Part shown: positions 50,936-62,900 of the stretch, in pieces
Numbering within the stretch: position 1 is the first letter of the stretch
How the letters are laid out: each line of letters begins with the position of its first letter
Assembly (NCBI GenBank): GCA_023333565.1
Contig: JAJKFH010002364.1
Location: 1,302,001-1,366,000, forward strand
DNA: 64,000 nt
Origin: Puffinus mauretanicus
Lineage: Eukaryota; Chordata; Aves; Procellariiformes; Procellariidae
Direction of reading: 5' to 3'
Translations under genes and position numbers: made by a program
The notes under the pieces: model-generated
Database searches by the model: none
What the model saw: the letters and a program-made list of their open reading frames with translations, nothing else
Told to the model about the DNA's origin: nothing

Positions 50936-53900
50936 CTGTTAATGAAATTAATTCATGGATATGATTTGAGGCTACTTTCATAGTACAAGAGATTTCAAAA
51001 CCACTTAAATTCATAGTGCTAATATTTTAATAGAAAATGCTGTAAATTATTGTGTTCTACATATTCCTTATCAGATTTTTATTTCTTTAGGATTTTTACA
51101 TATTTTAAAAGGCAGACGGACAAAGCAAATGATATGAGAATCAAAGATGGAAAAAAATAAATATTTTGTTATATATATTTTAAATTTGTGCAAGGAAGAT
51201 ATATTTGGTTTAATGATCAGAAAGAACAAGAGTTTACTTTTTCTGGAACCATTTTAAGATTTTGTTGATGTTAATAATTCTCACAGTTCGAGACATTTTC
51301 AATGTTCAGGTGAAAAATCTGAAACATCTGCTACACGCTGCATTAAGATGTTCAGGTTATTCAAAGAATAGCTCTTTTGTAGATATTGTGTTGTCATCTC
51401 TGATTTTTAGAAGAATTATAAAACATACACGTTGTTGCACTTTCTTACTGTAAAATTACTACCCTTTGTACAAAAGTACCATGACTATAGATGTCCACAG
51501 TTACAGGAACTCAGATTATCTCTGCACATTTTTGAAGGAAGTGATCTCAAAATAAAACCTTCCAGCAATACAAACACATTCATATAGGTGATAGCTAGCC
51601 TGCACAATAACATTTCTTCAGATATAGAATATAACCTTTAAACATACAGATTAATACAGCCCAGAAATTTCAGCCTCTCTTAGGAGACGGTAATATCTTG
51701 AAAAGGTATTTAATTACCTTGTAGATCCTGCTTTACTATTTTGACTTGACATTATTCCAGATGACTGAGAACTTCTGTAGGATACACTACCTGTAAGAGT
51801 CGAATTTTTGAAAACAGGACCAACATGAATTACCCATTTTACTTAAGAGAGAACTTTGGAAGCAAAGATTAGTACTTTAATTGCATCATTTGGGATAAAT
51901 TCATGATCAGTTTATTCAAGAATTAAAAATGGTGCACAACTGCAATAGAGAATGAAAGATAAGGAATTGGCTGACAAAATACTGTCACCATGTCACTTGA
52001 GGAAGGATTAAAATAGCCCTAAAAAATAATAATGTGATTTTACAATTTAACACACACAAGACATTTGCTGAGGCATGAGTTGTCTTCCAGTACCTCTTGC
52101 TGGAAGCAGATCCAGCAAAAGTGAAAGCTATCAAAAGTCCTCAGCAGTACTCCAACAGAGGGTAAAGGTGAAAAATTGTCTTTAGTCTCAATAGATTAAT
52201 CCTACATAGAGCTTAGCTGTCACGAAAATATCATATCGCACCATTCCTGCAAATCTATTTCAAGTTAGACACATATGTTGGTTTCTTTCACCTTCTTTCA
52301 TTTATTAGACTATTATTAGACTATCAAGATAGCTCTGCTGAGGTCGTGCAGTTCTTCAGCTATTTTGTTTTGCCTCGTCCATCTCTGAGAAGGAAACTTT
52401 CTTTAGTGCACCATTAAATCCTTGTTTCTACTTGCCCTTACTTTTGCAAGTACGCTTTGATTCATTCAGCTTTGTCCACTGCAAAAATTTATGGGTTGAT
52501 TCTGAAATGTGCTGAACGCATAACTGTTCTACATATAATTTTACTATCTAATTAAGTATCTGTTTATATTTAGACTCAATAAAAAAACAGTTAACCTCAA
52601 CTCTCGCTATCTTGTTATCCATAAATTTATAGGCAAGCAGTATTTAGGAAGGATCTGAACATATAAATCAGACATAACATAGAAAAAGCAATTATTGCTC
52701 CTTCACTACAACTGCATTGCAATTGCGTTTGTCTTTGTTTTGGGACGTTTACACCATGTAAAAACACAAGAGTGCTAAAAGCTCCTTATGTGGCTGGAGA
52801 TGGATTCTATTAACTGCTGAAGCCAGTGGAAAGACTGCCTGAGAATGGACTGTTACAGAAACATGCTGTAACATGTGAAGCCAAGAATGGGAGGAACACA
52901 TGAATGGTAGACCTGCAGGGCATTAGGAATTCTGGGATACTACTCACAAATAAACAGTACTCAAGGAGACGGCGCTAATTTCAGTAGGCTGTCATTCACG
53001 TCTTATTTACATCAGAGTGTTACCCAAGCTCTGCAACAGCCCAGAAATGAAAGGAAGTACAGGCAGGTAAAATGTCTTATACCCTATTATAATGATATGG
53101 TGAAAAAAAAAATCACCTTTCTGAAGAAATTCTTGATCTCAACTTAATTACCTCACTTTTGTTATGAAATACTTTTGTAACTTCCATTTAGTTTCCCCCC
53201 TTTTCCTCATGTTTTTTTACATGACATTATGGACAATGTTAATCTCTGGTAACTATAAACAAATATAATTATGAAGGTTAATAGAGGATCAACAACCTAT
53301 ATTGCAAGTATGCCTGTTCTGTTCAACCATACACATCATTACAGTATTTTCTTTGCAACTGTTGACTATGATTGCTCAGCAAAAATCATTTTGGTTACAA
53401 GTAATTATTCACAGAAGAGAGTAGGTCAGTACTAGGAAGACCTATTTCATTCTTCATTTTTAACCATTTCCCATCTGCTGGATTGATGTCTACATGATAA
53501 GTTCCTTATACCTCAACACAATTCAAGTTTGCTCAGTAAATTGCTAATGTATGGATTTTAATTTATTAATCCTCTTAACATAATACAAATGTTATCCAGT
53601 CACAAACTTTATTTTTACTCACCCATACGTCCATCTTGTGGTGGAGTTATTAACGATAATCTCGTTGGACCAGTCGGTGTCTCAGGCTAAATGAGTGGCA
53701 AGGTATTAATTACAGTGTAATAAGTATGATAATTATTAAGGTATTTTAAGCAACATTGTTACATTTTGAGGTCTATAAAGCCTGCAGTTTTCTGGCGCTC
53801 TCCACTGCCAGTTTTGCTCATAGCACTAAAACACAGAACCTCAGAATTAGGTTACTATTTTTCAGAGATCTAGGGGGCGGGGGTGCGGGAAAGTACATGT

Positions 53901-56900
53901 ATTTTACTTTTATTCCAAGAAGTCCTCTCTGTTACATTCAGATAAGAAAACTGTCAAACACTTACATCATTATCTGTGCTGAGATTCCATTCTTAAGCTA
54001 GCATCTGTTCCTGGATGTTACCTCTCCTAATTAGTAGAATACTAATACAGTGAAAAGCTCCTGCCTTCATTCTCATCTTAGAGATGTTATTCAAAGCTTG
54101 CAATTCCCTACTAAAATATCAGGTTCTAACACTGCTTTCAGACCATTGACTTCTAAACCTAGCTTTTTCTTAACATGTGAAGATACTATACATGTTGATG
54201 CCCCTGAGCATAGATAGAAGCAAGATCACCCGGTCAAGCAGCAAACAAAATTGTTTATGAAAGGTAAAAGATAATGATTGGCTTGATTTGTGGCTTAAAA
54301 AAAACTTTTATCCATCATAAATGAAATTTCAGGTATGTTTTGAAAATCAGTGTGCTGTGAAGTTAAGAGTGCCAAGTGATTCACCTCTTGTAACTTCAGA
54401 CAACTGCAATGACAGCATTTACATCCAGCCTGTTCCCCCGAAATTCCCTTCATGGTCAAGGAAGAGAAACAGGAATGAGACCAATAAGTGCCCTTTAGAA
54501 TGAGATGAATCACACATACTAATCCATAGGTTATACCTATGGATATAGGTCTATCTATGGATATAACCATTCCATAGGTTATAAAGGAAACCCTGAGATG
54601 TTAACATAGATCTGCACTGCAGACATCTACATGAGGTCTGGTGAAGGTGGAAATCTTACATATATTTCCATTCCTTAATACATTAGAATTTACATTTAAT
54701 TGCAACTCTCAGTTTCATGCATTAGTGACATTTATTTTGGAAACAGTTACAACATTTTTATAATATAAACATACTGAGATTTCAAGATTTTGCCATTTAA
54801 TTTAGCATCAGTTTAAAAACCTGTATATGTCATGCGGAGAATTTAATTCCAGAAATCAATGTTGTGATTTATTTCCTTTTGGTTCCTTTTTGGGGACATC
54901 TGACTTCTACTAAGCATCAAGCATAGTTGAAATCAGTATGTACATAAGAATTGTTTTGAATGGGGGGGATCCTATTTTTTGCAGTATTAACAGAGTAGGA
55001 GAAATCAAAAGCATATATATGTACATATACATATATATATAAAAACATACATACAAAAAAACCACTTACTTTCCTCATTGGTGAAGGTACAGGATCAATC
55101 TCCATTGACTCCATTCTTACAACAAAGGTCAAAATAAGTATGACATTGTAATAAAAATAACACATTCATTATAATGACTAAAATTACATTATATTCTCAT
55201 GTTAAATTTGATTAATAATGGAAAAGCATAATACATAATGCATAACACATATAAGTATTTAGGACTTGTTCCAAAACCCACTAGCAGTAAGAAAAATCTA
55301 TTAATTGATTCTGAGCTTTGGTTTAGACATTTACAGAGAAAGTTATTTTATGATTATCATTGTTATTCTTGTATTTAAGTCAGAATAAATATGCATATTT
55401 ATGTATTTGTCACTTGTCTCCATAACAAGGGCATTCTGAAATTTTATTTTTTATAAAAAATAAAGTCACAGTCACAGGTATAGAAATCTTCTAGCTTGAG
55501 CAAGCTGTATGTTCAATTTATTTAAAATTTAATAAGCCTTACTGGAATTCATCTCATCTAAATTTAGACAACTACAATGTACATATAGGTGTCTGTACAA
55601 GTCATTTAGCTTTTCCCTACAGTCAATGGGAAGAGTTCCTCACTAATTAATCTATCTATCTATCCAGAAAGTCTTTAGAATAAGGTGCATCATGCCTTAG
55701 AGTTTTTCCAGTGAGTACAAAGGCAATCTCTACAAGTAGGTATTATGTACACTTGGATAGGTAAGACCCTCCCCAGTTTTTTCAAAATTACACAGTTTGC
55801 AGAAGCAAAACACAAAATCAGAACATATACTTACTTTAAACTCACTACAAAAAAATGTCTTCGTGTATAAAATATCAGTAGTTGTTACTGTTAAGATTTT
55901 CATTGAAAATTAACAGATTTGTACCTACATTTCAGAAGTGGAAGAATGACTAGGATGAAGAGAACATGAAGAATAACCATTCTGTTTTCTTGAAGGAACT
56001 AAAGTAATTAATAAATATAATATTAAAACATAGCTATATCCAGTGATATGTATTCTATAGTTAGTATCTTAAACCAACACTTCTTACTGGAAAGTGGATT
56101 TCTACTTGTATTGGAAAATGGTAGTTGTGTAGTTTGTTCAGGAGGTTTCATACTAAAGGGGAAACAGAAGAAACAACAGATACAAATTGAAAGCTGGTTT
56201 GGTTAGTTCATTTGTCTAGCTGGTCAATAAAGCACAAAAGCAAAGCATTTTATCCATAAACAGCTGGTTTTAACATGACATTATTTGCCGTGAAGAAAAA
56301 TAACAATCTATTTGATAAGCTATTAACTTCTCTATATCATGCCGTGAAGAAAAATAACAATCTATTTGATAAGCTATTAACTTCTCTATATCACAATGTC
56401 TGTATCCATCATTACATGCCCAACAATATCAATTGAGGATAACATTATGCAAAGTACTTTATGGAACAACAGATGTTAAAATATAACTATTAACTACAGT
56501 TGAGCCAAAAATCTTCATTTCGATGTATACATTTCCCAAACTTTAAAAAATCTAGTTATCAAAAGAAATGTTGGCATATTTATGCTATTCACCAACAGCT
56601 ATGTAAAACTGATACCTTTGCCAATAACCATAAATAAGAGGAATATGTCTAGTGGGCATGCAAGGAGAAGCCCTAGGTCACACTCTCTTGGTAGAACTCT
56701 GAAAAATCTGAAATTCAGTAAGAACTCTGTATTTGGTATAACGAAGATGCTATTTGTTTGAGATGCAGCCAAGAAAAAGGAGGAAGTGGATAAAAATATA
56801 TAAACTATGATAATCCACCACATACATAGTTTCCTTTATACTGTTTTTCTTTCAGTTATATTACACCAAGCAGCATAAGAAAGCATAATACAGTGCACGT

Positions 56901-59900
56901 CGGAGTCAGAAGAAAGTCTATACTGAAAAAAACACAGAAAAGGAATCAAGATTTAAAAAATTTTGCAATTAAATTGCTGGCTTCATGAACTGGCTTATTA
57001 AAGAGACTTCAGCATCCTTGATCACTGGTATTCATAGGGTGGCACTCGTGAAGGGCTTCTCTCAAGAAGATGGATCTATAGGGAGAACTATATTGTAACT
57101 ATACACTAAATACTCTTAATACCCATATTCACTAAAAGGGAAAAGCAGACCAAACCTGCTAGGTTTTTTTCCCAGTAGTTTTTGAAATCTTAGAAAATGG
57201 GAAAGATAAAATAGGACATAGAAACAAATGTTATATGCAAAATGTAATAATTTCACCATAGGTGGATCACAGTAGATCAATCTGATATCTTTTTTGTTTT
57301 GTTTTATGTTCTGGTAAGCAGATTTTTTTAAACAGTAGTAAGATAGTACATTTTTGCTGCATTAATTCAGTTTAAACGTTGGAGTGCTGTATAGTCACAT
57401 GGACTTTAAAGCAGAGATAAGAGCGATTAATTCAGGTAAGTATACCATAAATAATGTTAAAAGGGAAACAAACAACAAGGTTGAAGACAGTGCAGAAATG
57501 TTATTAGTGATGTCCCCTTCAGTTTAGTCTTGCAACTGATCCTGTTTAATATACTCCCTGATGACTCAGGAATAGCCTGCAGTTTGTGAAATATGAAGAC
57601 AGAAAGTTCTGAAGATAGAAAGTTACATCAGTATTGAGAACTACATAATGATTTTAAAAATGTGATATTTTCAAACAAATAATTGAAATAACATTTAATG
57701 AAATGAAAAGTAATAGCACAGAGTGCACTTAGAGCTCAATAAGAACTTTGGCTTTGAGTTGGAAATAAATAAGATGGAAAGATTAAGGTGTATCAGTCAA
57801 TGAGCAGGGAGATAACGATGAGCTACCTCTTGGCTATCTCTTTGACACATTCATGAAAAAAGACTAATTTAAGATGAATCAAGAAGTTGATTTTTACCAG
57901 AAACAGAGAAGATGAGAATCATGTTACAAAACTCTGGTAATTTTGTAACTGGGCTAGATTCTAGGAAAGATACCATAGTACTTTCCAGACTGATGTTGAA
58001 AAGCCCATTGGAAAAAACACAACCATGTTTATGTAAATGTAAATAAAAATTTTAAAACTGAATATCTATATGATAGAGATTGCTAAAAGTTCATTTTTAG
58101 AGTAACTACTGACTTGAATTTAAAAATAAAAGGGTTCCTTCCTGACAGGCTTGATTAATATGAAGAAAATGGACTTGATGACAGAAATCACTGTTCATTT
58201 ATTTCTGTAAAAATATGGTTCTTCTATTTATATAACACAATATATGAGAAAGGCAAACAAAGCATGACTTTTTTATTGTTTTATCAATTAAACTTACTGT
58301 TGTCTGATCACAAAGACAACTTCTCATTTACTTTTGCTGCATTAAGCCTCTTACCATTGTATCTGATGCATTTGTTGTGTTACTTTCTTGAGAGATTCTT
58401 CCAACTTTACCGTCTGTGAGATAATCATAGATTTAAAAAAAATCTATTTGTGTGATATACAACTTCATTTTCATACAACTAGTATTCTAAAGTGTTAAAA
58501 GGCTGTTTTCTATTGGTTTTAATCTTAGATATCATTGCTATTCCAGATTTACTGGGGCAAGACTATAGCTGTTATAGGGATCCATTAAACAGTCAGTCTG
58601 AAAAAGATATGCTTCTTTTTGGCAGTTACAGACTTAGTTTGATTACCTTTTGTTAAGTGTCCTGGTAATATTGGTTAAATGAATACTAAGAAAAGTGCTT
58701 AAAACAGTTTGCTTTTATTTTTCATCTTTTCCATATCTGATATAAAAGTTATGTTGCATTTAATATGGAATTATCTGGAAAAGATACCAGTAACTGGTAA
58801 CAAAATACCCAATACCATGTTCCCATATTTCTCTTTTTGGATTCAAATTTGTTCAGTTCTTTGCAATATCTATTTGTAATAAGCTTATGTGAAGAGTATT
58901 TCCTATTATGTTATAGACACAACCAAAAATAACATCCATTAAAGAATGTTATGAGCTTGCAGAATTGAAGAACATTAAGGTCAAGAACATTAGGTCAGCT
59001 CCCTAGTATGTGTATTTTTTACAGTCTTTCATTACATGGTCATACATTATATTTTATGAAGGATGTAAAAATTTACTCAATAGCTTCAATATTGCATCTA
59101 TATTTTATCTTTAATTTCCGTTGTGTGATCTTAGTCCTTCATTACTTCACACTATTCATATTTTGATTTGAAGACAAATTATGAATTTTCTTGTTAACTT
59201 GTCATGCTTCTCCTCACAATGTTATTTGAATTCTTTAGTAACATTACCTGATATACCTTTATAAAATCATACTGTTTGTGTGAGATATTATGCTCTTTTT
59301 ACAGATGTGAAACTCTGCAAAACAGATTAAAGACAAAATCTAATTTACATAAGATTTGATTTTTTTTATTCTTCTTTTTTCTTTTTCCTAATGAGAGCTA
59401 GGTTTGATTAAGAAAATGACCGGTACAGATGTTAAGAACAATGTACTTTACCCTGTCACTCTGTAGGACTGGATCATTTTAAGGCCAAAATACCTTAAGG
59501 AAGGTGAATAACTATTTGGTTTTCGATGTCTTTGGATCCTAGCACAACACAAAGTCTAGACTTGCCAGGAATATGGACATCATCTGCACCCCAGTATCTG
59601 TACAACTTACAGAAACAGCAACAAAGAAGCTTTTATCAACATCTTGAGAGCTGTTGGTTGACAGTGACAAGGGTGACATATTAGAAATAAGGAAGGGGAC
59701 CACAAACAAGCTAGCCAAGCATAAGAGCCTGGTTGTGAATTTCCTTATGCAGTACTCCTCCTTTCCCAAAGGCCAAGACCTGCAGAATGGAGAGTGTCAG
59801 GAAGAAGCACTTGTGTCAAAGGGTAGATTTGTGCTTCCTCACCTCCCTGGGGGTCATTGCCATTTGCTAAACTGTTTATACTGTAAATCATTCTTGCTCC

Positions 59901-62900
59901 ATCCTTTTCCCACTCACCTTCATCTCAAAGCCAGTGGCAGGAAGACTCAGACGGAGATTATAACCCTGAGGGTGAGCATCTACTCCCACTCTCTCAACAT
60001 GTGTGCCTCTGCCAGATGTGATCTAGCCTTCCCCAGCTCCTTCAGACTCCCTCCCAGTAGCCCTGAAAGAGGGAGCATTGCTAACTGAAACTCACAGGAA
60101 GGAGACAGATATATCATTGCACAGGGGAAACTCTTCTCTTCCTTGCTCACCTCAGCCTCACTGTCAAACCATTTCTCCACCAAAACAGCCTCACCAGTGC
60201 TAGCTATAGCTGCACATAGGGTATCTAAGAGAAGCGGCCTCTTCTGACCCTGATCCAATGCAAGCAGTTTTAAAATACTAACAAATACATAGAGTGGACA
60301 AAACAACAACAAAAACACCCAAAACACCATGCCATTGAAATAGCAACCAACTAAACATTCAGCTGTTTCTGTACTGTCACCTAAACACCTTCCTTAGGTC
60401 AAGCAGCATCCTTGAGTACTTCACAACCACTGTTAAATGAATATCTCAACAGTAAATAACTTAGAAACTTACCATCAAAAAGTATCAAAACTCCGCACGG
60501 ACTTTTTGGAGATAACATTTCCATTTATACAACATTCTATTAAAAGCTTTATTTTACTTTGCCTACAGGTTTCAGTTTTACCGTCCCGAGTCAGTACAAT
60601 AGATTAGAAGGGGGCATAAAATCAGGATTCCTCCATGGCCTGGCTTTGAAAGCAGAAGGACAGGACCTTGAAAGAACTACACATTCCACAGTACACTAGG
60701 ACGGATCCCAAAATGCAGTCATGGAAAACAGGGGAGAATGGGCCACAAAGCACTTAAGTTTCCAAGCTGTTCTATCCATGAGAACCATATCAGATGCTCT
60801 CCTCACACACAAAATGGCCAATTGGCCAGCTATATGAGTTTACCTCTGTCATTTCATACACAGGGCATACATGGGTTGATTCACCAGGACTGCCAAGTAG
60901 CTTTAAGTAATATACCTGGACATGTCCTTAGAAATGAATAAAACAGCCAACTGTTTTATCAAATATTTAAAAGTATCTGAGAAATGAAAAAGAAATTTTC
61001 TTTCCAACCTACAGAGGAAGAGGCGTTGTCACAAATTCAGTACCTGTTCTCCACAGAATAATTAATTCTATTCCTCTTCCCATTGAGCTATGCCTAACTC
61101 AGGGTACTAGCCCTTCGTCTTGTTCTCCATTGCTCAAGCTTCTCATTTAGTTTGTCAGCGCTAGCCATCTTTTCCTCTAGGCTTATCATCTGAGTACCAA
61201 TCTCTCCCCACCTCTTCCACTTTCTCCTCCTTGCAGCGAATTGGTTTCTTCTCTCCCTGTCCTTAGACTCTTCATTTAATCTCAGTCACCCCATAACTAA
61301 AATCTGTTTAATTCAATAATAGTAACCATAATTAATAAAGTCCTCACAGATTTTAAACAATTAAAACCTGGTATTTATAGTGACAGAAATGAGGCAATCC
61401 TGATAAATTGTTCTAAGTATTCCAATAAAAGGTGAATATATTTTCTAAAAATAAACCAAAGTAACAAGGCAAACATAAGCAAAGAAAACCACAGTTAGAG
61501 TTACCTTTTGTCTGTGATATGCTAATAAATGTTTACGATGTTTTTCTTGAAATTCTGAAATCTACAAATAAATACAATTACATCAAGCTTCATGTAATTA
61601 CATTTATGCAACCTCAGCAAAAAAGTGATGGAGAAGAACTACTTCACAGTATTCAAATTTTTCTATATTTTAATAATATATTTAATATATCTTCTTTAAA
61701 TCCTTTCTAACAAAACATTCCAAGTTATTATCACTGATAAAGAAAGTCTTATAAAGTTTATTTAATCTAGTATGACCTACACTAGAGCTGGTAGATTTAT
61801 TTCACTGAATTTATATTTTAACACTATGTTCAGTAACAAGGTAAAGACATTGGAAAGACAGTTTAGCTGCGGTGTTTCTTATTCATTAGTGCTAAGCAAA
61901 CACATAAAATTAATGGCAACATAAAAAGTAATGTGTCTTAGTGGCAATTATAACTTGCCTTGTAAAAATATCCTGTTAATTAAAAAATAATTGTTGGACA
62001 CACTGTCTGGTGGTGTGTAAGCACTTCTTGTGTCCAAATGAGGATCATAAACCATGACAGGCTAAAAGTAAAAACACACAAAGTAGGCAAGACAAGAGCT
62101 TGAGGAACAAATCACAATAGGCAATAACTTACTAATAAATCTTTCTTCTCCCGTATAAGAAAACTGCCAGAAAATGTGTAGGGATAGACACAACCAAGAA
62201 GACACACTCAGAGAAGATAAATCCATAGCGGAGTATCTAATTGAAATGGTTACTTCTTATTCACTGTAGAAGAGCCTGGGAGATTCCCATTGGATACTCA
62301 TCAAAGGATCAGAAGTGTCTTCAGAAGAACTGATGGAAGAAACAGCCACTCAGAAAGTAATGGCTCTGAGCTGCCTCCCACTGCTCAGAAATGAGATCTT
62401 GGGTATATAAAGGAGAAGTCTGTGAATTCAGTGCTCAGTACCAGTCAAAAAAGCAAATCAGATCTTAGAAGTGGTTAAAAAAAGAAAAGGAATAGGCAAC
62501 ATTATTATTCCACTTCAAAAAATGTATGTTATTATATCCTGAGTCTGCTTAAGATCTCAGAAATGATATAGTAGGTCTGGAAATAGTTCAGATTAATCAG
62601 AGGTGTGTAAGAGTTTCAGTAAAAGAATGACCACATAGAGTCTGAGTCTTCACGGCTGAAAAAAAGACAGTTGAAGAAGGGATGTGTTAGCAGTCTAAAA
62701 CTAATGATTAGCACAGATGGAGTGCATGGGAATGGTTACTTTTTCCTCTAGAATGGGATTCAAGAGTATCAAATAAAACTAGCAGGTAGCAGGTTAAAAC
62801 CTGAAAAAGGAAATCATCATCACACAGAGTATAACCTGTGGACCTCCTTTCCATCGTATGTGATAGATGTTAAATACTCAGAAAACAACTATCCACCAAA

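Noticed and set aside
59654..60088. 144-codon open frame on the + strand
   Set aside because: Composition is not protein-like, there are no splice or start signals, no family is recognised, and it lies antisense in an RNF212 intron.
60463..60527. Minus-strand segment reading KSPCGVLILFD before a gtaagt donor, first taken for part of the RNF212 RING (KAPCRTVLL)
   Set aside because: It lies downstream of the certain EFQEKHRK exon (61505-61561), so it is in the wrong order for a RING exon, and it would need a frameshift.
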